From positions 396,958,557 to 397,022,556 of the forward strand of contig CM077115.1 in assembly GCA_039619475.1 (NCBI GenBank): a stretch of DNA of 64,000 nucleotides, read 5' to 3'. The DNA is from Icerya purchasi (taxonomy: Eukaryota; Arthropoda; Insecta; Hemiptera; Monophlebidae). The notes beneath the pieces are model-generated. The model had not been told where the DNA came from. It made no database searches and saw only the letters and a program-made list of their open reading frames with translations. Positions 47,342-59,153 of this stretch are shown piece after piece; the stretch's first letter is position 1; every line of letters starts with the position of its first letter. A program made the position numbers and the translations under genes.

Positions 47342-50300
47342 ATCACCGCAAAAATAGTCTTCACGTTTCACGTTTAGCGGAAAATTATCGATCTTTCTAT
47401 AAGACCTATCTGTCGTGATCTAACAAAAAGTCAACTCAACAGCACCCATACAGCCATCATTTTGAAGAGGGCGAGTTATTCACACGGCCATTACACATAA
47501 AACAAGAGTATCTTCTTCACTCATGCTCGAGTATTTTATTAAAATTAATTGATTACCACAACAGCCAACTACAGTAATTGAGTAAAGATTTCAAATTTGA
47601 GTATAACTTTCCCGGTAATGGGAAATATTAAAAATCACGTTGCACGCTTTTTTATTTCTCTGTAAAAATTAAAAGAAAACGCTACTTTCTTTTTTACTAT
47701 ATGTTTGGCTATTAGAAAATTACCGAAAAGCTCAAAACAAAAAGAAATTCTAGACTGGTTATTTGCTAACTGTTAAAATTCATTCTTCATTTTATAGACT
47801 TTAGTCGTTTAAAAACAAGTAAACTTAGTGATTTGAAAATTTTACATAATAGCAACCAAAGCTTGCCCCTAATTATTTAGGAAACGAGTTGTGCGTTATG
47901 CATTTACCGCTACTGGCGTGATATCGTTTCGCAGAAAAAATTTAGAATGAGTTATGAAGGTACCCCGTTCGGGTCTAACAAGTTCCTGTTTACATCTATC
48001 ACACGTAATCAACTACTGCACAAAATACCGGCACCTCTAGATTAGAAAAAACGCAGAGAATTGCGAAAGTAATCGATGTGTTTAAACTATAAATGCGATT
48101 TAAAAGCTTACAAAAACGCGTTTTACCAAGAAAATCACATGATTCCGTGAATCGATAAACAATATATGCAACGCAAAAAATGTAAAATATAGCAACTTAT
48201 GTTTTGTCGATAAACAGGTGAAAAAAAAGTTTTAATCGAAACTAACAAAATTGCTAAAACTTTACTTCTTGAAAAACTAACACTTAGTTTCATTTGAACG
48301 TTAACGCGAATAAACGCTATTGTGTTTTTTTGCATTATGTTTCGTGTGTTTTCTATTTTCTCCGATGAATTTTGTATCATGCTTTGGAGAGACAAATTTT
48401 TTATTTATCCGATATTTAACAAACTGTTTTCTCTACTTTTATTATTGTCCCGAATTTGGCAATCTTGGAACTTTTCGAAAAGAGCGGAATTGTTAACAGA
48501 GCTATCTCAAATTTTCTTTCTAGTCTTTTCTGAAAAGGAGGCTTTTAGATTTTTCACCGATGATATTAGATATCGGGGCAGAATAAATCGGTCCGTCATC
48601 AGATTTACTTTAATCGTACATTTTCGAAAATTTTATTACATACCTATCGGTCAGAAAAACAATTACACACGGCATTTCCCTCCGGTAACTCCCGCATCCG
48701 TCTTCATTTCTTATCCTTGCAGAACAATACACATCTTTAAAGGTTTTTCAAAAAAGCGACAATTTAGCGGTTGAAGATGCCGCATGCTATTCCAGCATCA
48801 TATTTTTGTAATCAGTTGCTGTGTGAGAACCGAAATTGAAATTGCTCTGTCAGCTTTAACATGTAGGAAACGTTCGACCATTTCAATACCGGCTCGTTAT
48901 CATTATGTATACAGTAGAAAAAAGTTTTCTTATTCGAATAAAGCCTATGACTGTTCATAAATTAAAATCGGAGGTTAAGGCCATTTACGAAAACTCCTAG
49001 TCTTCTCCTTTTTTCGCCCAGTCATAAATGGCCGTGAATTGTAGTTGATACTCATCCGGGCTTATTTGTCAGTGCATTGAAAAATTTTTCCTATTTCCTG
49101 AGCACTTAAACGACCAAGGAATACTTCAGCCTACGCCGGTGAATTATCTTCGTTTCAAAACAAAGACCGCGTTTTGTACTAATGATGACGTGACTTTTTT
49201 ATAGAATGAATAGTAAACTCCAAAAGTGCTTCTTCGTAAAACCAATTGGATTAAAACCGGTCATTTCTCGGGAAAATAACATATTCTTCGATAAAAACAC
49301 ACGACTTTCACCCTCATGTTGTTTATGTGTTTATACGTGTACAAGTAACGCAAAATGCGATAGTGAAACAATATTGATTTCATGCTTCATTCGCTCTTTT
49401 ATTCTCGTATATGTATTGGATCGACACGCACGTTACGATGGTAGCACGGTCTGCAACAACAAAACATAATTTAACATTGATCATTCACTCACAGAAGGGT
49501 ATATAATAATAATAGGAAAAGAAAAGAAAACAACCGATTTCCTAACTTATGCTGGAGTATTATGCTGTCTGTTGTTAATGCAAATGTTTATGTGGGTACA
49601 TTTTTATATGATCAGGGGAATTTAACGGTTCATATTGTTGCGTCACTGTTGTATTTAGAAAAGAATGGACATCAATTAATTTATAGTTCAGAGGGTTTGA
49701 GAATATACGTTCACTGTGTTCGAAACGTCTATATGTCGTTTTTGTAATTTTCTAAATCGTAATTAATCCATCCATCAAATTTGTACGGTATCGTTAAATA
49801 ATCTTATTTATTGGTCGCTGTAAAGGCCAATACAAATATCGTAAAGTGACACTCCGTAGGCTGCTATGTAGCAAATACAGAGAGATATGCAAATAGTAAA
49901 TATCAGCCGTTGTCCATAAGGAAAATATGATCTATCTGCGGAAATATGTCATTTTGTTCAATTTTCCAGTGTAATCTAAGCGGTGTACAAATGCATAAAA
50001 TATTCATCAAGCTGGTCTGCATGTGTGTGTGTTAGTTCTCGTTTTATTACATTCGAAAGAGGCCATTTTTTACCTCGCTCTGATTTATTTAAAATTTTCC
50101 TCTCTCTCTCTCTCTATGATCGAATCATTTTTAATTCTCCATTTCCAAGACAATGCAAAAAGGCATGAGACGTAAAACAATGCAAGAAAAGGTCACTTTA
50201 CCCTAGGTGTTCACTACTTCCTGAACGTTACGAGTAAAACCACGTGAAAAAAATACCTGTTCTTTTCCTGCACGGAAGTGCGCGTGCATTGTACAAGTGC

Positions 50301-51619
50301 TTACGATAAGAAAATAGCTTAACTCGTTGCCGAAAAAAAAAAAAAAAAAAAACGAAGAAGAAGAAATTTTGTATTTCTATAGCGCCAGTTAGATTATTAA
50401 TATTTTTGGTTCGAAAGCGTAATATTAAATAATTTCACGCCAGCGATACAGACCTCTCGATAAAAATGATTCACTGCTGCAACCGTGTTTTGGCGCTATT
50501 TTCTTTATCTCTAAACGTCAGATAACAGCTACTGTGGGAGTGGTTATCGCACTTTCTTGTATCATTTCTAAACGAAAATTCTCTTCGCCATTTACCCTTT
50601 GTATCTCTAAAACATTGTTTTACTCAGCTATAGCGCAATTTCACGGTTGTGTTTTTTTTTTTTTTTTGTCTTAGCGACGTCATATGTCTCCATTGGCAAC
50701 GATTTCTTTTTGCTGTTTTTTTTTTTATTAAATGTTTATAGCGGAAATTATTAACTCCCCGTCCCCGGATGGTACATGTAGCAAGTGAAAACAAAACTAT
50801 GCAGTATATGATTGGAAAGAAAAATAAAAAAAAAACAAAACAGAATAGCGAGAAATGTTCCAAAAAGTGATGCCGAAAAACAAGATCTGATAAACGACCT
50901 GAAGAAAAATATAAAACTTGGGTAAGTTTCGAGCTTGGCATATGAATAGTAGCAGAAGGTAGGTCGTAAATAGGGACACTAAAAAAAGATTAGATGATGT
51001 TGGAATAGTGTGGCAGCTCATTGTGGACACTGTAACAGTTATGGAAAAGCGGAGACAAAGCGAGATATATATATATATACCATATATAAAAGTGATGACA
51101 TTCCATATGCATAATCTAACCGGTTCTTAAATGTGAGTTACTGTTAATAACTCGTTTATATCGTAGAATTATTATTTTATTTTCTAGCAATTGCCAGCCG
51201 AAAAGAGAGAAGAAAAAATTTTACAATGCTTATAACGTTTTTCGTAGAGTGATTTATTCGACAGATCAATCAGAGATATCATTAGTCTGTGTCGTGAGTT
51301 TTTATGGTTTAAATTTCGGACGTGAGAAGTCATCACAACACGCTAAGCAGGCTATCGCGGCGATTAATCTGCTACTCGACACCGAACTGCGAAAAAAGCA
51401 AAGGTTGTTCAGAATTGCGGACAGCGCATGGTGGCGGCCGGTTATAATTCTCTTGAGTAATAGTTTTTGGTCTGAACGACAATTATTCGTTTTGAATATA
51501 GATTGCGTAAGGAGTTTAAAGAATTTTCGGACGAACGTCTTTATGCCGGCACCAGCATCTCTTCATGGAGAAACTATTTCGATTTTCTAATACACGCTCG
51601 TTTCATTTTGACATTTCGT
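47342..51619. other. noncoding DNA, no gene recognised
   Basis: Includes an A20 run near 50334 followed by a short (GAA)n, and an (AT)n at about 51065-51080. The frames at 48322-48774 (150 codons) and 51249-51590 (113 codons) are the longest but show no family motif, initiation context or splice structure that would support a gene. Confidence 0.45.
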
Positions 51620-52860
51620 TCGATTTAATTCGTGGTCGAGCAGTAGTGTGAACACAGATGAAATGATGGCGGTGAACGAGATGATGTAACTGATAATAAT
51701 TGACGACGGCAATTATTAAAATTGAGGAAAAACGGTGTAGCTTGGCGCGTAAGGGCTAAAGCGGATATTACGTTAATTGGGGTAGAAATATCGAATTAAT
51801 TAACCGGAATTAGCCCGGACGGGAACAGGAGGGACGATTTTCGCGATTGCGCGGCTGATTATATATAGCGGTGGAGCGTTGTAAGCTGATCTGCGCCGAT
51901 GAAGGATGAGGAGTCGCGATGACAGTTTTTTAATTCTTTCTCGTTTTGTTTTGTGTTATTTTTTGTCGGTCGTTTTTTGTTTTGGTTTCCACTGGAACAG
52001 GGTAGCGCCGCTGCTCGTTCGGCCGATATTAATCATTAACGGTTGGATGTTTGACGTGCGCAGACGGAAGTCGCCGAAATGGAAAGCGTGCGCCATCTCT
52101 CTCTACGCTACTCGCCTGGCCATACGTCGTCGACATTTAATTTCCGTTTGGCCTTTGGCCCGCCACCGTCCACACTCTGGCCTCCGCCGCCGCCGCCGCC
52201 ACCACCGCCGCCGAAATATTAACTATACGTTACGGCCTACACGTATTTGATTGTACGCGCGTTCTTGTCCTTTGCAAATGGCTGCGCCACGGTGCCCGTA
52301 GCTCCGGTTGCCTTTCCAAAATCGATCACCCCCGACTCCTGGCAAAGGCTCTTCCTTCGGCTGTGCACCGCACGAGCCGCTGCCAACATTCATCATATCG
52401 CAAACAAACTATGGACGACGCGACCGTGCTTTCCAACTTCTGCTTTAGCCGCCTCCCATCCAGCGCCGCTTGAAACAGATAAATCATTCCTCAATAATGG
52501 CTGACCGCTGATATTCTCGCCGCTTCCCTCCCATGACCGCCCTGCCGATCATCGTTTTCCACTCTGATGCCGCACGTTCGCCGCTCGCAAGTGGAAACAT
52601 TTAGCCGCCGGTGATATATCAGAGGGCCGACGTGCTGCTGATATTCTATTAGGAAAATATGTAAACGACAAGCGCGCAGAGCCCTCGTCTGCAACTGTCG
52701 TTTTCTGCCAGGCCTGTTTCGGCAGGGCCAAACCCTCGTCGTCGTCGTCGCCTCTGATCCGCTAACTGCGAGCTTTCTTTCACCTTCGTTCGACAACGCC
52801 GACATTTTTAGGCCCCCGTTGCACTGCTGTCCGCACTACGTCGCTTTAAGATCAAAATGC
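51620..52860. promoter_or_regulatory. GC-richer, CpG-containing island, candidate regulatory region
   Basis: Composition rises clearly above the neighbourhood and unique words replace A/T runs. A TATATATA box lies at 51860-51867. There is a CCG-rich trinucleotide tract at about 52182-52213 and a (TCG)n at about 52736-52752. A TTTGCAAAT octamer-like site lies near 52273. Open frames exist on both strands because stops are rare in GC-rich DNA, and their translations (arginine-rich tails from the CCG repeat) do not look like proteins. It could be a promoter or enhancer region or an untranslated first exon; I cannot choose. Confidence 0.25.
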
Positions 52861-54954
52861 GAACGAAAGAAATATCGTCTACGATTTATTCGGAACTGAT
52901 GCGGTTCGGTCGCGTTTTCGCGCGAGGAATTTCCCACGCGCGAAACATAATACAGCTTTTCACGACGAGAACCAATTTCGAATTGCGAATAAAAAGACAA
53001 CCAGTTCACTTAGCGGGCTCTACTGATTTCGATGATCATCCAGTAGCCCAATGATGACAATAACAAACTGACAAAGCCAGTCGAAAATCAGCTTCAGATA
53101 CTTTTTGCATATTTACATGTAATAATCGACACGACACAAAGCTGAATTTCGTTAAACCAATTTAATTCTTTTTTTTTTCACACACATTGGGAATGCCTTT
53201 GTTTTTTGCGGTCGAAAAGAATGTATAGCAAAAAAAAACACCTTACCAATAATTGTGACAAAAAAAACGTGGGATAATTCAATTTACATCGTTTGATGTG
53301 GCATTTTTAATATGTTACAAGTGTCAAAAGTCTGTATGACCGTTTTTTCTTTTCATTTTAAAGCTTCCCCTCAAAGTGTCACTTTTATTTCCGCGATTTT
53401 CACAACGTCGCCGTTTACCGGTATAGATTGTAATACTGAGTCTGTTTTACACTACCCCGATGTTACCTAATGGCCCGAATATCAATGTTTAAACGTAAAC
53501 CGGTTTAGTTTTATTTTGTCTCATTTTTTTCTTTTATTTTTCATTAAATTAAATCTGTAGATTCGTCGAAGATAAGCACAAATTTTGAAATGCGACAGAA
53601 GCAACCAACGGAGAAGCGATCTAGGGTTCAATCGGCCTCTATTTAGTTTTTTTGTTTTGTGTGTATGTACATAGAACTCGATCATTATTCGGATCTCAGC
53701 CCTAGTCATGAACTCCATAACCAGGTGGTGACATTTGTTCTGTAATACCATGGGAGAGGACAAATCGACTAGATAAAAGTTGAACTATTCGCGTATCAAT
53801 TTCTACTACACCACTTTCACAGTATACGTAAATATTACTACTCCCGGCGTAAGAATGACACGAACCATTAACGCATATGTATTTTTATCTTAACTAGTGT
53901 GCTTTTTGTTATTTTTCCTGCAATCTTTTCTCGGTTAATCATTTGTCCTTTGTTAATTACTTCGCTGTATTCCCGTTCAAAAAACCGTATTGAGGGCATG
54001 TCGATTTTTACATCAGTTCGTTGGAAAATGTGGCATAAACATATGAGTACAACAAAAAAAGAGTCTAACCTCTCTGCTTAATGTTTTTGTTACTTATACG
54101 GGGATCACTTTTTGTTACATTTGTAAACTTGGGCCCTTAGAAAAGGAAAATTTTCTAAACTATTTCCTGGAAATTGGCGAATACAATTTTCGACTTTTCA
54201 AGTCTCTGAAAAAAATTAACACAGACTATAAAAAAGTTTCAGTTAACAGTTCGTGCCGATTTCCAATTTTCCCTAAACATGTACCTAAACGTAAAACTAT
54301 TTGCACTCTTTATACAAATGCTATGTTGAGGCTGCAAAGTTTTCTAGTAGGTAATTTTCCTTCTTCCATATCATCGAACAACTGGTTGCCTTCAAATTTT
54401 TGCGGTATTCTTCTTTTTACCAAATTGCCTCATTAAAGTTCTCGAAATGCGATGAAACGGTTTCGAAATCAATATAAATTAACGGTAAATTTTGGTTGAA
54501 CTTTACAAATCAGCAGACATATCATTATCTCGTTTGCACCATGTCTCGCTACAAAATAGTATAATAATTACATTCTAATGAACAAAGTTTCCGTACTAAT
54601 TTATAATAGCACACTTAAAATCGTTTTACAATTTACTTTTTCTGTAAAAATCTCTCTAAATTTCATTGAAATTATTTAAAAAATATATTTTAGAGCGAAA
54701 TTTTAATCATATGATTTCCGTATTTATGAAAATTGTTGTCAAAAAATAATCACAATCGAAAATCAAAAAAAAATAAAAAATTATCACATAGGTATATGCG
54801 TAGGAACCTTAGCGATAGACGTGTCAAGCAAACACGATGACTAAATATTGGAATCATCGGAACTAACATGAACGTTCAAGGGCAGCATACATCCAAAACT
54901 ACGGTGTTTGGAAAGTTGCCGAATCGATATCGAAAATCTTCATTAAGCACCTAG
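52861..54954. other. noncoding AT-rich DNA
   Basis: Nothing recognised. Confidence 0.5.
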
Positions 54955-55020
54955 TGTATATATATATATATATATATATATAAATATAAATATGTATATA
55001 AATATAAATATGTATATAAA
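54955..55020. repeat. (TA)n followed by tandem AAATATAAATATGTATAT units
   Basis: A (TA)n tract to about 54982 grades into two copies of an 18-bp A/T-rich unit. Confidence 0.85.
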
Positions 55021-55849
55021 CTCGGCCATTTTGGACCCACAAGCTTGACCCCTTTTACTTACATTTTCTCTTTCTCTTCTATGCTTTGTATAAAATTACC
55101 AAAACTTACACCATACTTACCGGGCCAAGATATATTTTTTTGTTACAAAATCTAACGGGTGCGTGATTAAGAATGACGTTTTCATTTAACATTTAACTTT
55201 CGTTACATAAAATTGAGACATTTTTTTTAATGGAGGCCGGAATAAAAATTACGTGTTAATTAATATAAAAACACAAAAATATATATGATGTATATGCAGA
55301 GAGATTCTTTTAAAAAAGTCATAGACATGAAATTACGAGACCGTGTTTTTTATTGATTACGAAGTAGATATATTCATCGTAAGAGAGAATAATTCTCCTA
55401 TTAAGTACAGAGAGGCGAAGGTGCACACAACTGGACACTTATTTCGTTTTATGTTGAAATTTTCAAAGGCGTCTGTAACACTCTACCGTGTGGCTTGACG
55501 GGCATTTTGCTTAGTTGTCGTCGCTCGTAGGGAAATGCGGAATGAGTGTGCTGGAACAATGGTCGGAAGGAAAGAGACTCGGCACTGACGACTTTTCTCA
55601 TACATTTCAAGAACGCCTGAGGTCAGATTAAGTCAGGTTGTGAGGGAAAGAACAGAAAAGAAACAAGTTATTCCTTTAATAACGTGAACCGGTCAAATAT
55701 TATTTTTGAACTATTTCTATTTTACACGGAAATGGGGCGCTGAGTAAAGGAAGTGAAATTCGACAAGTTTAGAGGAATATTCTTTTGGCACATTAATTCA
55801 TTAAACGGAAACCGCAAAGAGCGGAACAGACAAGACTGCTTCTTCGGAA
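55021..55849. other. noncoding AT-rich DNA
   Basis: Nothing recognised. Confidence 0.5.
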
Positions 55850-57180
55850 CAATTACCGGTAATTGCAGCGAAGGTTAACCAAAAATTCATGCGACACCGG
55901 TCACTTGGTTGCATGCCGCACAAACTTTGAATGTCGTCAGCACTGAAGCCGCGTTTTTCTACTAAATTCCGGTCGCCTGGATTTTCAGTTCGCAACTTCC
56001 ATTCGTTAATTGAAGCTGCAAGCTCGGGCCGCCGGCGACAGTTGACACGAAAGACACTTGTTGTCGTCGCTAGAATACAGCACGGCAACTGGAACTGGGG
56101 ACGACATGCCGGTGGCGCGTTCGCCGAAATCTAAATCATCGGCGGTCCGCGGATGAGAAATACCCGGTCCGGCGAAATAAACGAGCTGTTGGAGCGCTTT
56201 TTATTCTGGGAAGTGTGTGCGCGCGCGAAGAAAATGATTTTATAAAAAGCCGAGAAAAAAAATGGCGTTGAACGGACATAAATTTTTAAAATGTTGCACC
56301 GGTGGAGGGTCGGAACAGGAAGAGCGGGGGCCGCGCGGAGGGGGCGAAAAGAACATAATTTATTCGCAGTTCCCATTAAAGAGTTTTTCTATTAGTTCCT
56401 TTTTCGCTCTTCTTTCTGCCGTTTAGGTTTTTGCCTAAAGTCTGCCGTGCGCACAGTTCTTTCTGCTTCTACCGCTTCTTCGATGCTTCTTGTTCGAGTC
56501 GTTCTCCGGTCGCGTCTCCCGGCGCACTCGCACACGCTAGCCGAGTCCGGGCCACCGTTGTTTGCGACCATTGTTGTTGTTTCGGTCGGATCCGCTTGCA
56601 CCGCCAACTCCATCGGCTGCCGCGCCACTGGCCCCTGCACAAGAGCTGCTTAGGCAAAAAGTTAAGCACGCGTGTATTGCGGCATGATTGGCCGTGGCAG
56701 CAACTAGAAACGGCGTTTGTCGGAATTTATTGCCGCAAATCACGCCACCGAGACCCCACTCGCTCGCAATTCTTTCACTTTGGTTCGAACCCAACACCTA
56801 GCTTTCTTCTTCCGCCACACGGCCGAGCAGCAATTTCGCCTCCTCTCCGCCTGGCCGAGCGCGTTTGTCTTTGCACATAGTCTGGCCGTCTTTATCTTTG
56901 TCTCGAAAAATCTCCTTCGTCCTCGCCTATCGCCACCGCGCGACCGTTTTGCACTAGAACGCCGTTCATTCTTTTCGGTTTTGCCAAGCTGCTGCCGTCG
57001 TCTGCAACCTTGAGTAGCGATACTCCAGGCCGAATGTATTCGCCATTTATGTTCCGTGTGCTCCGCGCGTATACACACCTCGGCGATGATAATGACGCTA
57101 ATATCCAGATATATACGTACACACGGATAAATAATAGGTTGCCTATGGCAGCTCGATGATATAATGCTCCGGAATGGTTC
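55850..57180. promoter_or_regulatory. second GC-richer island, candidate regulatory region or untranslated exon
   Basis: Two adjoining blocks (about 55850-56160 and 56400-57180) are CpG-containing and of high complexity. Open frames occur in four or more overlapping registers, including a 201-codon minus-strand and a 149-codon plus-strand frame covering the same DNA. That is the signature of stop-poor composition rather than a gene. A T-arm-like GGTTCGAACCC at 56782-56792 has only four of five stem pairs and no matching acceptor, so it is not a tRNA. Confidence 0.25.
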
Positions 57181-57249
57181 TGTGTCTACACAGTCGTATC
57201 CACCTAAAAATCTCTCTGCGTTATTCCTGTGTTCGACGGCGCCAATACG

Positions 57250-57296
57250 TATATATATATATATATATATTATTTTATGTATATATATATATATAT
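57250..57296. repeat. paired (TA)n tracts
   Basis: TA tracts at 57250-57270 and 57280-57296 around a short spacer. Confidence 0.9.
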
Positions 57297-58705
57297 GTAT
57301 ATTCAAAATGAGTTCCGTCATTATCAATCGCTCGAGCGGGTCCATTTATGGAGAGAGATGATCGAAGTAGTTTTTGCAGAAATCGCACGCGGTCAAAGCA
57401 TCTGCTGGCGAATTAAGAAATCTATAGCGAAAAGTATACACACTTTCAAGACAGGTGAAATTAAGACTCCCTTCAGATAAACTTTTTTATAACGAACAGA
57501 TTAGTCAACAAGTCGATGAATGGAAACGAAAAGTTCGTATTACCAAAATAGTTTTAATCGATGTACATGAACTAAGAGCATGACGCGATAAAAAAAATTA
57601 ATATTTCTTCGGCGATTATTCTGTTTCGATGACGGTAATTTCTAGTTAAAGAAGATATCGGATTGCAAAGTTTTTACAGATTATCCTGAACCATTTCCTT
57701 TTTGATAGCTAGCTTATTCGAATTTTCAAAACGCTTTTTTTCTTCGCCTCTTTTTATATGTATATAACTTGTGTCTGTTTTTCGATTATTCGTTATATTT
57801 AAAAATGAAATTTATGTAGAAAAAAAGATTTGGACAAAAACGATACAGAAAGATCACACACACACACACATATTTTTCGATGAAGATTAAGCGTGAAATT
57901 TTTTTACACGAATTTCTTTTAGTTAGTGTCTCGTAAGCGTTCGTGCACGAAATTTAAAATAGCAACGCGTCGCTTCCGAACATAAAACCCCTGGGGGGGG
58001 GGCTGCCTCATCAATATGATCGGGTGTAGTACCACCATCTTTTTTTTTTTTCTTTCAGAACCGGGGTTTGCATGTAATGATTAAATTGAGAAACTGAATT
58101 TTTCTAATTAGACTACGAATTGGAACTGGTCTTTCGCGTATATTAACCGGCCTACGAAATTTTCTCGGAATTTAAATGGTAGCTTCTCTCGTTCTTTGGT
58201 CGCGCGAAAACCGCGGTCTTTTTCTTCTCCGCAGGCGGTAAAGTTGCTTTCCAAGACGTCACAAGATTGGACTGTTCTTCGTCCATTTCAGCGGCATAAA
58301 CATGTAAGCGTCCATTCTTTGTGCGCCGAAATGCACACCATCGTAAGACGACCGGGACGCCATTGTGAATTTCATCTTATCCGTTGAATTTTCTAAATAT
58401 GAACGCGCTACAATCCGCGTCATTAGCGAATTAAATGGAGCAAACACCGGGCCCTCTTGCTGCTGGTACGTAATTTTTCGCGCCAATTTCCATTATCGTT
58501 TTACAGACAACATTTGTCACGTTAAGTATCCGACTGTCATCTAATTCACTTGGACCATTCTTATTATAAATTTTCAGCGTACCTACGTACGTACTACTGT
58601 CTCCTTTCTGAAATGCGCACTTTACGTTTTCTTCTCGATTACGCTATATGCATGACGATTATTATTAATAATCCGATAACTGGAGATGAATTCCGTCTAA
58701 CTTCC
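57297..58705. other. noncoding DNA with one weak exon-like stretch
   Basis: (CA)n at about 57855-57870 and a G10 run at 57993-58002. At 58235-58303 a 69-nt stretch between a good acceptor (TTCTTCTCCGCAG) and a good donor (CAT|GTAAGC) is open in one frame as AVKLLSKTSQDWTVLRPF and on. It matches no family I know and could be chance. Confidence 0.35.
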
Positions 58706-59153
58706 TGCGCTCGGTGACTTCATAAGGTGTGTATTCGAGTGTCCACGGGAGGTGGGGGGGCTAACCCCCCCCCCATGAGAACTGAAATAGTTATTATGAA
58801 TACACAAAAATCTGAAAAAAATTACAAATTTTTAAATAAATATTGATGATTTTTTAGGGTGTTCGGGTAGGTTTTAAAAGAAAAAAGAAAAAATATGCTC
58901 CATATTTTTAGGAACTTCATTAATATTTTATGCAAAAAATTGTTTATTACGAGTATAATTAATAACATATGTAACTTTTATTAATGTTCATATACGGGGT
59001 AATTCATTTATGTGAATTATTAATATATACATCAAAATGATGGAAATTATTAATAGTACGGATATTAGTGAAAAATGTATTGTTATTTATAAAAGAAATA
59101 TGCGAAGAAAATCCCCCCCCCCGTCGAAAATTCTGGACACGGGCCTGAGCGCA
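58706..59153. mobile_element. possible nonautonomous DNA transposon with G-run ends
   Basis: The right end, read inwards on the minus strand, is TGCGCTCAGGCCCGTGTCC, followed after a 13-bp spacer by G10 (C10 at 59113-59122). The left end starts TGCGCTCGG at 58706 and contains GTGTCCACGGGAGG then G7 (58754-58760), CTAA and C10 (58765-58774). CAGGCCCGTGTCCAG is a hAT-like terminal inverted repeat type often followed by a G-run. The left end is degraded and no target-site duplication is clear, so this is tentative. Confidence 0.35.

Noticed and set aside
48322..48774. 150-codon plus-strand frame
   Set aside because: No recognisable family, domain or splice structure. A frame of this length is plausible by chance in 64 kb read in six frames.
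50287..50297. Partial match GTGCATTGTA to miR-33
   Set aside because: Ten-base seed-region match only, with no convincing precursor stem around it.
51906..52250. 114-codon frame about 40 bp downstream of a TATA-like box
   Set aside because: The C-terminal Arg/His block comes from the CCG repeat, and the hydrophobic start and the rest match no family. The TATA spacing alone is not enough.
56780..56800. tRNA T-arm-like GGTTCGAACCC
   Set aside because: Only four of five T-stem pairs form. No matching acceptor stem, anticodon arm or A box lies at the right distance upstream.
56740..57345. 201-codon minus-strand frame
   Set aside because: It spans (TA)n repeats at one end and GC-rich DNA with competing frames at the other. 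Arg/Ser-rich composition with no domain.
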